From contig LJTT01000011.1 of assembly GCA_001303585.1 (NCBI GenBank), forward strand, positions 27,326 through 91,325: a stretch of 64,000 nucleotides of DNA. Reading direction: 5' to 3'. Below, piece after piece: positions 19,938-28,848 of the stretch (the first letter of the stretch is position 1; the number at the start of each line of letters is the position of its first letter). Source of the stretch: Betaproteobacteria bacterium SG8_41. GTDB lineage: Bacteria; Pseudomonadota; Gammaproteobacteria; Burkholderiales; SG8-41. The notes under the pieces are model-generated. The model saw only the letters and a list, made by a program, of their open reading frames with translations, was not told the origin of the DNA and did no database searches. A program made the translations under genes and the position numbers.

Positions 19938-19946
19938 TGCTATACT
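19938..19946 (+). promoter_or_regulatory. Extended -10 promoter of greB
   Basis: TGcTATACT at 19938-19946 fits the extended -10 consensus (TG, one base, then the hexamer) and lies 29 bases before the greB ATG. No convincing -35 is seen, as expected for an extended -10 promoter. Confidence 0.55.
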
Positions 19947-19975
19947 ATGCCGCTCAGAAATTTCCGTGGTGTCCA

Positions 19976-20530
19976 ATGAGCAAGTCAGCTGCCCGTAATC
20001 GCAATGGCCGTCATGCGGCCGCACTGCAAGAACAGTCCCAAGACACAAAGAACTACATGACGCCACAGGGGTATGCCCGGCTGAGGGCCGAGCTCACTCG
20101 CCTGCTCGATGTCGAGCGGCCGGAACTGGTGAAAGTGATTTCCTGGGCAGCGTCGAACGGCGACCGGTCGGAGAACGGCGACTATATCTATGGCAAGAAG
20201 CGGCTTCGCGAGCTCGATCGCCGCATCCATTACCTCACGAAGCGCCTCGACAATGCCTCGGTGGTCAACCCGGCGCGGCGCGGCGACAGCGACCAGATCT
20301 TCTTTGGCGCGACGGTCACGTATGCCTATGTCCACGGCGGCGGCGAAGAGCGGACGATCACCATCGTCGGCATGGACGAGGTCGATACCAAACGCGGTCA
20401 CGTCAGCTGGCAATCGCCCATTGCCAGGGTCCTGCTGAAGCGGCGTTCCGGCGACGTGGTGACACTCGCCACTCCGTCGGGCGAGGCTGAAATCGAAATC
20501 ATTACCGTGCGTTACGCGAGCGAGGCGTAG
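19976..20530 (+). CDS. greB: Transcription elongation factor GreB
   Basis: Binds the RNA polymerase secondary channel and rescues backtracked complexes by stimulating RNA cleavage. The 184 residues carry an N-terminal coiled coil (YMTPQGYARLRAELTRLL to RIHYLTKRLDNASVV) with the SNGDRSENGDYIYGKKRLRELDRR tip that marks GreB rather than GreA. An FKBP-like C-terminal domain (FGATVTYAYVHGGGEERTITIVG) follows. I chose ATG 19976; the longer open frame extends into the divergent iclR promoter region. A 25-residue polar N-terminal extension precedes the coiled coil. Confidence 0.94.
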   Translation: MSKSAARNRNGRHAAALQEQSQDTKNYMTPQGYARLRAELTRLLDVERPELVKVISWAASNGDRSENGDYIYGKKRLRELDRRIHYLTKRLDNASVVNPARRGDSDQIFFGATVTYAYVHGGGEERTITIVGMDEVDTKRGHVSWQSPIARVLLKRRSGDVVTLATPSGEAEIEIITVRYASEA

Positions 20531-20580
20531 ACTGCCGCCTCCGGGGGCCCCGTTGCTGTGCGGGGGGCACCCCGATAAGA

Positions 20581-21618
20581 TTGACCGTGGGCGCCAGGCC
20601 GTTCGGCGCCTGCGCCAGACCCACACTGCCTGACTTTCCTACTGTGACAGTCTCGTTTTTCGCAGCCACGCTTTCTTCCTGGCGCGCCGCACATGTGGCG
20701 GTACCTGACTTGCGCGCAGACGCGCTGCCGCTCGACGCAGTCGTAAAGCTGAGTATCAAAACCGTGCCCGAGGCCCGGACTGCGGAGAACCTGGGCGCCG
20801 AGCGCGAAGGCAGCGGGGTCGTGATCGATGACAGGGGCCTCATCCTGACCATCGGTTATCTGATCCTGGAGGCGGAATCGATCCTTGTTGTCACGGGAGA
20901 CGGTCGCGTATTTCCGGCGGGCGTGGTGGGTTACGACCACGGTTCCGGGTTCGGTCTCCTGCGCGCGGCCCTGGATTGCCGCCCGGTCGAGTTCGGTAAC
21001 TCCGGCGACCTGGCGGAGCTGTCCACGGTCCTCGTCGCTGCGCACGGCGCTGCCGGCGGGGCCTCGCGCGCTTGCGTTGTCGCGAGGCGCCGTTTCACCG
21101 GATGGTGGGAGTACATGATCGAGGACGGCATCTTTACAGCGCCGCCCCGCTTCGAGCACAGTGGGGCGGCACTGCTGGACGCCGATGGGCGGCTCGTCGG
21201 CATCGGATCGCTTTGGGTAAGCGACACGCTGGAAATCGGCGCCGCCTTTCCCGGCAACATGTTTGTCCCGATTGATCTGCTCAAGCCGGTGCTTGACGAT
21301 CTGCTGACGACGGGTCGGCGGCGTGAGGCGCCGAGACCCTGGCTGGGCGTGTATTCCGAGGAGATCGAAGGCCACGTGGTGGTCACGCGCGTGCTGCCCG
21401 GTTCGCCCGCGGCCCAGGCGGGCCTGTCCCGCGGAGATATCATTCTCGGGATCGCGGGCCAGGCCATCGGTCATCAGAGCGATTTCTACCGGCGGCTGTG
21501 GGCGAGCGGGGAGGCTGGAACCGCGGTGGTGCTTCATGTTCTGCAGAAGAAGATGGTGCGGCAGCTGGTCGTGCGCTCTGCGGACCGGATGGAGTTCCTT
21601 CGTCCCTGGCGCGCCTGA
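20581..21618 (+). CDS. HtrA/DegP-like protein with degenerate protease domain and a PDZ domain
   Basis: The 345 residues follow the HtrA layout: a trypsin-like domain (about 45-230) and a PDZ domain (about 250-335; RPWLGVYSEEIEGHVVVTRVLPGSPAAQAGLSRGDIILGIAG). The active site looks lost. GSGVVIDDRGLILTIGYLI has no His where HtrA has TNxHV, the Asp motif reads YDHGSGFGLL, and only a serine (EHSGAALLDADGRLVG) survives near the nucleophile site. It may act as a chaperone or sensor. The start is uncertain: TTG 20581, or GTG 20644. A cleavable signal is not obvious with either. It follows greB by 50 bases. Confidence 0.75.
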   Translation: MTVGARPFGACARPTLPDFPTVTVSFFAATLSSWRAAHVAVPDLRADALPLDAVVKLSIKTVPEARTAENLGAEREGSGVVIDDRGLILTIGYLILEAESILVVTGDGRVFPAGVVGYDHGSGFGLLRAALDCRPVEFGNSGDLAELSTVLVAAHGAAGGASRACVVARRRFTGWWEYMIEDGIFTAPPRFEHSGAALLDADGRLVGIGSLWVSDTLEIGAAFPGNMFVPIDLLKPVLDDLLTTGRRREAPRPWLGVYSEEIEGHVVVTRVLPGSPAAQAGLSRGDIILGIAGQAIGHQSDFYRRLWASGEAGTAVVLHVLQKKMVRQLVVRSADRMEFLRPWRA

Positions 21619-21623
21619 AGGCC

Positions 21624-21644
21624 GTGATTCGTGAATCGTGCGTG
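21624..21644. repeat. Degenerate heptamer repeat after the HtrA-like gene
   Basis: Three 7-base units (gtgattc, gtgaatc, gtgcgtg) start five bases after the stop codon at 21618. The unit is the reverse complement of the gattcac type seen at 4154 and 14058. Confidence 0.65.
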
Positions 21645-21845
21645 GTAAATCGATTGAACCGCTAATGCGATTGCGTTATCCCTCGTCTTGCGCGGTCGCC
21701 GCGTTGCTCATGCTACGCATCGACGCTTTTGGAAGGGAGCGGGCGCGCGGCCTTTTTCTGCGATAATCGCTGGCGCGGAGACTTGTCCGCCTAGCACCCA
21801 ACGCCCGTTAGCCGCCATCTTTTGCCAGTCACGCTTTTTCCACAG

Positions 21846-22604
21846 ATGCGCGTCGGTCTTTTCGTTACCTGTCTCATTGACCTCATGCGGCCACGCATCG
21901 GTTTCGCCGCGTTGAGGCTGCTGGAGGCGGCGGGTTGCGAAGTGGTCGTTCCCGCGACGCAGACTTGTTGCGGGCAGCCGGGCTACAACGCAGGCGCGCG
22001 CGGGGCGGCTCAGGCGCTCGCGCGCAAGGTGCTCGATGAGTTCGATGCATTCGAGTATGTCGTCGTGCCTTCCGGCTCGTGCGCCGGCATGATCCGGACC
22101 CATTACCCCGAGTTGCTTGCGGACCAGCCCGCAGAACTTGCGCGCGTGCAACGGCTGGCAAGCCGCACTTACGAGCTCACCGACTTTCTGCTGAATGTCG
22201 TCAAGCTCGAGAAAGTGCCAGGGGCGTACAATGGGACGGTTACGTACCATGACTCGTGCTCCGGCCTGCGCGAGCTCGACATCAAGGCGCAACCACGAGC
22301 GCTGCTCGCCAAGGTGGCCGGGTTAAAGTTGAAGGAAATGAACGAAGCGGAAACCTGCTGCGGCTTCGGCGGCACGTTCGCGCTCAAGTTTGGCGAAATC
22401 TCGGCGCATATCGCGGAGCGCAAATGTGGAAACATCTCGGCCAGTGGTGCCGATGCGGTGGTGCTGGGCGATCTGGGCTGCATGCTTAATATCGAAGGCC
22501 GGCTGCGGCGCCGTGGCGACATGAGCACGAAGGTGCTCCACGTTGCCGAAGTCCTCGCCGGGGTTGAGGAGAGACCGCATATAAACGCAAATACGCGCGG
22601 TTAA
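21846..22604 (+). CDS. lutA: L-lactate utilisation protein LutA-like (CCG-domain iron-sulfur protein)
   Basis: The electron-transfer subunit of the LutABC-type L-lactate dehydrogenase complex is a cysteine-rich CCG protein. The 252 residues contain two CCG domains: TQTCCGQPGYNAG (about 38-50) with VPSGSCAGMIRTHYPEL, and YHDSCSGLRELDIKAQPR with ETCCGFGGTFALKFG and LGDLGCMLNIEGR. I chose ATG 21846, which gives the standard start MRVGLFVTCLIDLMRP. Unlike the compact B. subtilis operon, lutB lies 3.3 kb downstream and lutC 6.4 kb downstream. A glycolate-oxidase-type partner is less likely because of those paralogues. Confidence 0.88.
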   Translation: MRVGLFVTCLIDLMRPRIGFAALRLLEAAGCEVVVPATQTCCGQPGYNAGARGAAQALARKVLDEFDAFEYVVVPSGSCAGMIRTHYPELLADQPAELARVQRLASRTYELTDFLLNVVKLEKVPGAYNGTVTYHDSCSGLRELDIKAQPRALLAKVAGLKLKEMNEAETCCGFGGTFALKFGEISAHIAERKCGNISASGADAVVLGDLGCMLNIEGRLRRRGDMSTKVLHVAEVLAGVEERPHINANTRG

Positions 22605-22693
22605 GAACGCACTCATTCAGGCTGTTCGTGAGCTCGGATGAAGTTCGGACTTGAAAGAAAAAACAGCGCGGAAACACGGCGCGTTACGATTTC

Positions 22694-22721
22694 CACTCAC
22701 GATTCCAGATTCATGGTTCAA
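22694..22721. repeat. Degenerate heptamer repeat just upstream of the panE-like gene
   Basis: Four 7-base units of the gattcac type (cactcac, gattcca, gattcat, ggttcaa) end five bases before the ATG at 22727. No Shine-Dalgarno is visible between the repeat and the start. Confidence 0.75.
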
Positions 22722-22726
22722 GCGTT

Positions 22727-23656
22727 ATGAAAATATTGGTGATGGGCTCCGGCGGTGTGGGGGGCTTCTATGGCGGGCGCCTCGCGCACGCCGGTTTCGA
22801 TGTCACCTTCGTCGCGCGCGGGGCGCATCTCGAAGCCATGCGCGAGCGTGGGCTCGTCATCGAGAACGAGGTGCAGGGCGACATCCGGTTGCCGCGAGTG
22901 AAGGTGACCGATGATCCCGCCACGGTTGGCCCGGTCGACGTAGTGTTGATTGCCGTCAAGCTGTGGGATACGGAGACGGCCGCGCGTGCCGTGAAAGCCA
23001 GCGTTGGCCCCAATACCGCCGTGCTTTCCCTCCAGAACGGCGTCATCAAAGACGACATTCTGCGCACCGAGCTGGGCGACGCCGCCGTTATCGGTGGCGT
23101 GGGTTATGTCGCGACGCGTATTTCGCGACCTGGCGTGATATTGCAGACCGGAGCGCTACAGCGGGCGTTGATCGGAGAGTACGACGGGCGCCGCACGCCT
23201 CGTGTCGAGGCGTTGCTCGAGGCCTTGGTTCGGGCCGGGATCCAGGCCGAGATCGTGCCCGACATTCGGCGCACGCTGTGGGAAAAATATACCTTCCTTG
23301 TGGGGCTGTCGGCGACCACTACGACGATACGCATGCCAATCGGCCCGATTCGCTCGAATTTGCAGACACGAGCATTTCTGCTCGAGATCATGAAGGAAAC
23401 GGTTGCGGTGGGCCGCGCACTGGGCGTGGCGCTCCCCGAGAACTATGCCGAGGACCGCCTGCGTTTTGCCGACAGCGTTCCGGCCGACATGACGTCCTCG
23501 ATGCACCACGATCTCGAGCGGGGCAGCCGTCTCGAGGTCGAGTGGCTCTCCGGCGGCGTCGTGCAGCTCGGCGTCAAGTCGGGTGTGCCAACGCCCACCA
23601 ACCGGGCGGTGTGGGACATTTTGGTTCTGCACGCGCAGGGCCGCCGCGAACACTAA
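22727..23656 (+). CDS. Ketopantoate reductase family protein (PanE/ApbA-like)
   Basis: NADPH-dependent reductase fold with 309 residues. The N-terminal dinucleotide motif is MGSGGVGGFYGGRLAHAG (about 6-23), with VKLWDTETA, a central LQNGV, and the C-terminal ApbA_C domain containing ADMTSSMHHDLERGSRLEVEWLSGGVV. That stretch holds the conserved SSMxxDxxxGrxxExd catalytic/binding region. It may be the pantothenate-pathway enzyme or a paralogue acting on another 2-oxo acid; panC is 22 kb away. Neighbouring lactate and mandelate-type genes make a catabolic role possible. Confidence 0.85.
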   Translation: MKILVMGSGGVGGFYGGRLAHAGFDVTFVARGAHLEAMRERGLVIENEVQGDIRLPRVKVTDDPATVGPVDVVLIAVKLWDTETAARAVKASVGPNTAVLSLQNGVIKDDILRTELGDAAVIGGVGYVATRISRPGVILQTGALQRALIGEYDGRRTPRVEALLEALVRAGIQAEIVPDIRRTLWEKYTFLVGLSATTTTIRMPIGPIRSNLQTRAFLLEIMKETVAVGRALGVALPENYAEDRLRFADSVPADMTSSMHHDLERGSRLEVEWLSGGVVQLGVKSGVPTPTNRAVWDILVLHAQGRREH

Positions 23657-23662
23657 CAGCCG

Positions 23663-23690
23663 TGAATCGGAAATCAGGAATCCTTCGAAC
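23663..23690. repeat. Degenerate heptamer repeat after the panE-like gene
   Basis: Units tgaatcg, gaaatca, ggaatcc and ttcgaac keep a 7-base spacing from six bases after the stop codon. The rest of the 204-base gap to 23861 shows no gene. Confidence 0.6.
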
Positions 23691-23860
23691 GTAGCATCAC
23701 GTGAAAATACGCGAAGATTCAAGATCAGGGTGCCTCTGATTCCATGTGGTTCCGGGCGTTTTCGTGATGAAGCATTTCTATCTATGCGTCTCCGTGCGCT
23801 TTCCTGGCTGGAGTGCTGTTGAGGCGGCGTGCAGTCATCGGCGGTTCCAGTGCTTTCAGC

Positions 23861-24967
23861 ATGTCTCCTAGCGTGAACGGGCCACGACTTACGGTCCGTG
23901 ACGTCCGGGCGGTCGGGGTTCTGGTCCCCATGACTTACGTGCTCGGCACCAGCGCCGCCGCGGTGCGCTCGGCGCCGCTGTTGCTGGTGGATCTCGAGAC
24001 CGAGGAGGGTGTCACCGGGCGGTCGTATCTCTTTTGCTACTTGCCGGCTGCGGCCCCTGCGATCACGAGCCTCCTCGCGGAAGTGCTGAGCGTTGTCAAG
24101 GGCGATCGGCTGGCGCCGGCCGAGCTGTGGGCCAAGCTCTACAAGCGCTTCACGCTGATTGGGGTGCAGGGCATCGTGCGCATGGCGATGGCGGCGTTCG
24201 ATATCGCGTGCTGGGACGCGCTTGCAATCGCCGCAGGCCAGCCGCTCGCGGCCTACCTGGGCGCAGAGCCGCGGCCGGTGCGGGCGTACAACAGCTGCGG
24301 GCTGGGACTGATGGCGCCGGAAGCGGTCGCGGATGAGGCGGAGAAGCTGCTGGCAGGCGGATTTCGCGCGGTCAAGCTGCGCCTGGGCTACCCCTCTCTG
24401 GAGGCCGACCTTGCGGCGCTGCGGGCGGTGCGCCGAAGAATCCCGGAAGATGTCGAGATCATGGTCGATTTCAACCAGGCGCTGTCGGTCGACGAAGCCG
24501 TGAAACGCGGGCGCGCGCTCGACGCGGAAGGCGGCATCTGCTGGATCGAGGAGCCGATTCGCCACGACGACTATGCGGGGTGCGCCGCGCTTGCGCGCGA
24601 GCTTACGACGCCGGTTCAGATCGGCGAGAATTTTTCGCTCCCGTTCGGGATGGAGCAGGCGCTGGCGGCCGGGGCGTGCGACTACGTAATGCCCGACCTC
24701 GAGCGCATTGGCGGCGTCACTGGCTGGCTGCGCGCGGCCCAGCTTGCCTCCGCCCGCGGCATGCAAATGTCCTCGCACCTGTTCCCGGAGGTCAGCGCGC
24801 ACCTTCTCGCGGCGACCCCGACCCGGCACTGGCTCGAGTATGTGGATTGGGCCAACGTGCTGCTGCAGGAGCCGTTGCGGATCGCAGACGGTCTGGCTGT
24901 CCCCTCTGCGCGCCCCGGCAATGGGCTCGCCTGGAACGACGACGCGGTGCGTCGCTTCCGGCTCTAA
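23861..24967 (+). CDS. Mandelate racemase-like enolase superfamily enzyme
   Basis: The 368 residues align with Pseudomonas mandelate racemase along the active site. Metal ligands D203, E230 and E256, the His-Asp dyad H306/D279, and E326 match D195, E221, E247, H297/D270 and E317 with a constant 8-9 residue offset. SSHLFPE and HLLAATPTRHWLE are almost identical to the racemase. The KxK pair is K172-L-R174, so the S-specific base (Lys166) is arginine. It may be a mandelate-type racemase with altered rate, or a dehydratase. I chose ATG 23861; upstream ATG 23813 has no support. It lies 33 bases before a DMT exporter gene. Confidence 0.88.
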   Translation: MSPSVNGPRLTVRDVRAVGVLVPMTYVLGTSAAAVRSAPLLLVDLETEEGVTGRSYLFCYLPAAAPAITSLLAEVLSVVKGDRLAPAELWAKLYKRFTLIGVQGIVRMAMAAFDIACWDALAIAAGQPLAAYLGAEPRPVRAYNSCGLGLMAPEAVADEAEKLLAGGFRAVKLRLGYPSLEADLAALRAVRRRIPEDVEIMVDFNQALSVDEAVKRGRALDAEGGICWIEEPIRHDDYAGCAALARELTTPVQIGENFSLPFGMEQALAAGACDYVMPDLERIGGVTGWLRAAQLASARGMQMSSHLFPEVSAHLLAATPTRHWLEYVDWANVLLQEPLRIADGLAVPSARPGNGLAWNDDAVRRFRL

Positions 24968-25000
24968 GGCGCTCGAACAGCCAGCAAGACCAGGCGAGAG

Positions 25001-25861
25001 ATGAAGGATCCGTTGGTGCTGCGCGGAGTGTTGGCGATGGTGGCGGGTGCCGGCCTCCTGACTCTCAATGATGCCGTGTCCAAGCATCTGACGCAGCATT
25101 ACCCGATTGGCCAGGTGATCTGCCTGCGGCAGCTGGCCGCTCTCATGTTCATAGTGCCGTACGCGGTGAGCGTGACCGGGCTGGGCGCTTTGAAAGTTGT
25201 CAACCGGGGCGGGCAGTTCCTGCGGGGGCTGCTCTTTGTCGCCGGTAGTGGCCTCATCGTGTGGAGCTTGAGCCTTCTCCCGCTCTCGCTCGTGACCGTT
25301 GTGCTCTTCTCGAGCCCGATTTTTGTTGCGCTGTTGTCGGCGCCGCTGCTCGGTGAGCGGGTGGACGCGCGCCAATGGCTGGCGATCGGGGGTGGTTTCG
25401 TGGGGGTGATGCTGATCGTGCGGCCTGGCGGAGGCGAATTTGTGTGGGCGGCGCTGCTCCCCGTTCTTGCCGCCTTTACCAACGGTTTCCGCGATGCGTT
25501 CACACGGCGCCTGTCGCGAACCGAGAGTTCGATCTCGGTGCTGTTCTGGTCCGGTTTCATCGTTATGGCGGCGGGACTTCTGACCAGTGCGTTTGGCTGG
25601 CAGCGCGTCGATGCGGCGGGGGCGGCGTGGTTCCTCGCCGCGGGGCTCTTCAACGCGTGCGCGCACTTCATGGTCATCGAAGCGTTGCGTCTGGGTCGCG
25701 CGGCGATCATCGCGCCGTTCCGGTATTCCGGTCTGCTCTGGGCGATGCTGGTCGGGTTCCTGGTTTGGGACGAAACGCCGGATGCCTGGGTGCTGGCCGG
25801 CGCGGCAGTTGTGGTCGCCAGCGGCATCTACATGATCCGGCTCGTGGCGCCGAGGGCTTGA
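25001..25861 (+). CDS. EamA/DMT-family transporter
   Basis: Inner-membrane transporter with 286 residues and ten predicted helices in two EamA repeats. Repeat one includes LNDAVSKHL and VVLFSSPIFVALLSAPLLGERV. Repeat two includes AFTNGFRDAFTRRLSR and RYSGLLWAMLVGFLVWDE. The substrate is unknown; adjacency to the racemase-like gene suggests a related organic acid, which is only inference. gcgagag lies close before the ATG. Confidence 0.88.
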   Translation: MKDPLVLRGVLAMVAGAGLLTLNDAVSKHLTQHYPIGQVICLRQLAALMFIVPYAVSVTGLGALKVVNRGGQFLRGLLFVAGSGLIVWSLSLLPLSLVTVVLFSSPIFVALLSAPLLGERVDARQWLAIGGGFVGVMLIVRPGGGEFVWAALLPVLAAFTNGFRDAFTRRLSRTESSISVLFWSGFIVMAAGLLTSAFGWQRVDAAGAAWFLAAGLFNACAHFMVIEALRLGRAAIIAPFRYSGLLWAMLVGFLVWDETPDAWVLAGAAVVVASGIYMIRLVAPRA

Positions 25862-25874
25862 GCCGGCACCGCGC

Positions 25875-25880
25875 TATAAT
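25875..25880 (+). promoter_or_regulatory. Candidate -10 box upstream of lutB
   Basis: TATAAT followed by cgggcgc lies 43 bases before the lutB ATG at 25924, in the 62-base gap after the DMT gene. The same TATAATCGGGC string occurs at 29652. No clear -35 is seen. Confidence 0.4.
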
Positions 25881-25923
25881 CGGGCGCTCGGATCTACTGC
25901 CCCCAAGTTTTCCAGATACGGCC

Positions 25924-27324
25924 ATGCAAGTTGCCTCCATGCATTTCAAGTCCCGGGCTCGCGAGAAGCTCGTGAACCGCAACCTGCAGAACGCGCTGAA
26001 CAAGTTGCAGGGCAACTTCGTGCGCGGTCGCGCCCAGCGCGTCGCCGAGATGGACAACTTTGAAGCCATTCGCGATGCGGCAAGCGCGATCCGTGATCGC
26101 GTGCTCGATCGCCTGGATGTCTATCTCGAGGAGTTCGAGCGCAACGCAACGGCGCGCGGCGCGGAGGTGCACTGGGCCGAGACCCACGAGGATGTCAACC
26201 GGATCGTGTGCGAGCTCGCGCGGCGCCATGGCGTGCGCAAGGCGGTCAAGTCCAAGTCAATGGTCACCGAAGAGTGCGCGCTGAACGACGCGCTCGAGGC
26301 GGCGGGCATAGAGGTGTTGGAGACGGACCTCGGCGAGTACATCCTGCAGCTTGCGAAGGAGCCGCCCTCGCATATCGTGGCGCCTGTCGTGCACAAGACG
26401 CGCGATGAGGTCTCCGACCTGTTCGAGGAGAAGCACGGCACGCCACGCAAGACCGACATCGCGGAACTCACGCGCGAGGCGCGCGAGCGGCTGCGCGGGC
26501 ATTTCATCAGCGCGGACATGGGCATCTCCGGCGCCAACTTTGCGATCGCCGAGACGGGCTCGACGCTGATCGTCACCAACGAGGGCAACGGCCGCATGGT
26601 GACGACGCTTCCGCGCGTGCACGTTGCGATCACGGGAATCGAGAAGATCCTGCCTACGCTCGAGGACGTTGCAACGTTGATGCGGCTGCTGCCGTCGCAC
26701 GGTACCGGGCAGTCGATCTCGAACTACATCTCGGTGACGACCGGCGTGAAAGGCGAGCGCGAGCATGACGGCCCGGAGCACTTCCACGTCATTCTGTTCG
26801 ACGGAGGCCGCACAAGCCTTGTCGGGACCGAGTTGCAGCCGATGCTGCGCTGTATACGCTGCGGCGCCTGCATGAATCACTGCCCGGTGTACCAGAGCGT
26901 CGGCGGGCACGCGTATGGTTGGGTCTACCCGGGCCCAATGGGCTCGGTGCTGACGCCGGCCTACGTCGGGCTCGAGAAGGCGCTCGATCTGCCGAATGCC
27001 GCAACGATGTGCAACCAGTGCGGCGTTGTCTGCCCCGTGAAGATCCCGCTCCCTGATCTCATGCGAAAGCTGCGCGAGCAGCAGTTCGCTCGCAAGCTGA
27101 AGCCCTGGACTGAGCGGGCCGCGTTCGGCGCCTGGTGCTGGACGGCTCAGCGGCCGGCGATCTATGCGGCTGCGGCAGCGATCGGTGCGCGGCTGCTTGC
27201 CCTGATGGGCGGCCGCGACCGTCTCATCCATAGTATTCCACTTGCTGGCGGCTGGACCGCCAGCCGTGACATGCCGGCGCCCCAAGGCGTCACCTTCCGA
27301 GAGTTGTACAGGAGACAACGATGA
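25924..27324 (+). CDS. lutB: L-lactate utilisation iron-sulfur protein LutB
   Basis: The 466-residue LutB carries a LUD domain (about 60-300; KSKSMVTEECALNDALEAAGIEVLETDLGEYILQL, ADMGISGANFAIAETGSTLIVTNEGNGRM). Two 4Fe-4S motifs follow: CIRCGACMNHCPVY (about 312-325) and CNQCGVVCPVKIPL. It passes electrons from L-lactate oxidation. I chose ATG 25924; ATG 25939 is also possible. The stop codon overlaps the start of the next gene (ATGA at 27321-27324), so translation is probably coupled. Confidence 0.93.
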   Translation: MQVASMHFKSRAREKLVNRNLQNALNKLQGNFVRGRAQRVAEMDNFEAIRDAASAIRDRVLDRLDVYLEEFERNATARGAEVHWAETHEDVNRIVCELARRHGVRKAVKSKSMVTEECALNDALEAAGIEVLETDLGEYILQLAKEPPSHIVAPVVHKTRDEVSDLFEEKHGTPRKTDIAELTREARERLRGHFISADMGISGANFAIAETGSTLIVTNEGNGRMVTTLPRVHVAITGIEKILPTLEDVATLMRLLPSHGTGQSISNYISVTTGVKGEREHDGPEHFHVILFDGGRTSLVGTELQPMLRCIRCGACMNHCPVYQSVGGHAYGWVYPGPMGSVLTPAYVGLEKALDLPNAATMCNQCGVVCPVKIPLPDLMRKLREQQFARKLKPWTERAAFGAWCWTAQRPAIYAAAAAIGARLLALMGGRDRLIHSIPLAGGWTASRDMPAPQGVTFRELYRRQR

Positions 27325-28841
27325 GCAAGCCAGTCGAAGCGCGCGGTGCGGGTACCGTCGAGTTGTGGATTGAAGGCAAGCGCAAGGGCGCCACGGCCAC
27401 TCGTTACGGCGACGTCACCAATCCCGCGACCGGTGCGGTCACGCGCCGAGTGCCGTTTTGCAATGCAGCCGACATCGATGCCGCAGTAAAGGCTGCCGCA
27501 AAAGCGTTTCCTGAATGGCGCGACACACCGCCGCTGCGACGCGCGCGTGTCATGCAGAAGTTTCTCCAGCTGTTGCAGGCGAACCAGCAGGAGCTCGCGC
27601 GCCTCGTCACCGAGGAGCACGGCAAGACGCTGCCGGATGCGATGGGTTCCGTGCAGCGCGGCCTCGAGGTGGTGGAGTTTGCCTGTGGCATTCCGCATCT
27701 CCTCAAAGGCGAGCATTCGGAGAACGTCGGCACTGGCGTCGATTGCCACACGGTGCGCCAGGGTGTCGGCGTGTGCGCGGGTATCACGCCCTTCAACTTC
27801 CCGGTGATGGTGCCGCTCTGGATGTTTCCAGTGGCGATCGCCTGCGGCAACACGTTCGTGCTCAAGCCCTCCGAGAAGGTGCCGTCGGCCTCGATGCGGA
27901 TGGCGGAACTGTTCAAGGAAGCCGGGCTACCCGACGGCGTTTTGAACGTTGTACACGGCGACAAGGAGGCGGTGGACGCGATTCTCAACCATCCCGGCAT
28001 CCACGCGGTCAGTTTCGTCGGCTCGACCCCGATCGCGAAGTACATCTATGAAACCTGCGCGAAGAACGGCAAGCGCGTGCAGGCGCTCGGCGGCGCCAAG
28101 AACCACGCGGTGGTGCTGCCGGACGCAGACCTCGAGTTCGCGGCGGACGCGCTGATCGGCGCGGCCTACGGCTCTGCGGGAGAACGCTGCATGGCGATCT
28201 CGGCGGTGGTCGCGGTCGGCGCGGCGGCGGATCCGCTGGTGTCGCTGCTCAAGAAAAAGGCCGAGGCGATCATGGTTGGCCCGGGCGACAAGGAGGGCGT
28301 CGAAATGGGGCCGCTCGTCACCCGCCAGCATCGGGACAAGGTCGCAGGCTATGTCGATCAGGGCGTAAAAGAGGGCGCGAAACTCGTGCTGGACGGCCGT
28401 GGCTTGAAGGTACCCGGACACGACGGCGGCTTCTTCTTAGGCACGACACTTTTCGACGGCGTCAAGGCTGACATGAAGATCTACCAGGACGAAATCTTCG
28501 GCCCGGTGCTCGTTGTGCTGCGAAGCGAGACGCTGGAGGACGCGATCGCGCTCGTCAATCGCAATCCCTACGCCAACGGCACGGCGATTTTCACGGAATC
28601 AGGTGGCGCCGCGCGACGCTTCGAGAACGAGATCCAGGTGGGTATGGTGGGCGTCAATGTGCCGATTCCGGTCCCGGTCGCGTTCTATTCCTTCGGCGGC
28701 TGGAAGAACTCGCTCTTTGGCGACCTCCATGTACATGGCATGGAGGGCGTGAAGTTTTATACGCGCACCAAGGTGATCACGACCCGCTGGCCGCACCAGG
28801 ATACGCCCGCGCCGGGGCTGAATATGCCCACGTTAGGCTGA
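27321..28841 (+). CDS. mmsA: Methylmalonate-semialdehyde dehydrogenase (CoA-acylating)
   Basis: NAD- and CoA-dependent aldehyde dehydrogenase family member of 506 residues, normally acting on methylmalonate or malonate semialdehyde in valine, inositol or beta-alanine breakdown. Visible motifs are ITPFNFPVMVPLWMFPVAIACGN (cofactor site), KPSEKVPSASM, ALGGAKNHAVVLPDAD, and the catalytic Cys in GSAGERCMAIS, which is close to the MmsA signature. It overlaps lutB by four bases and is followed by lutC, an unusual placement inside a lactate operon. Confidence 0.92.
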   Translation: MSKPVEARGAGTVELWIEGKRKGATATRYGDVTNPATGAVTRRVPFCNAADIDAAVKAAAKAFPEWRDTPPLRRARVMQKFLQLLQANQQELARLVTEEHGKTLPDAMGSVQRGLEVVEFACGIPHLLKGEHSENVGTGVDCHTVRQGVGVCAGITPFNFPVMVPLWMFPVAIACGNTFVLKPSEKVPSASMRMAELFKEAGLPDGVLNVVHGDKEAVDAILNHPGIHAVSFVGSTPIAKYIYETCAKNGKRVQALGGAKNHAVVLPDADLEFAADALIGAAYGSAGERCMAISAVVAVGAAADPLVSLLKKKAEAIMVGPGDKEGVEMGPLVTRQHRDKVAGYVDQGVKEGAKLVLDGRGLKVPGHDGGFFLGTTLFDGVKADMKIYQDEIFGPVLVVLRSETLEDAIALVNRNPYANGTAIFTESGGAARRFENEIQVGMVGVNVPIPVPVAFYSFGGWKNSLFGDLHVHGMEGVKFYTRTKVITTRWPHQDTPAPGLNMPTLG

Positions 28842-28848
28842 TGACCGA

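Noticed and set aside
23156..25666. 836-codon open frame on the minus strand
   Set aside because: It lies opposite panE-like, mandelate racemase-like and DMT genes with clear motifs; its product is Arg/His/Gln-rich, typical of an antisense shadow in high-GC DNA.
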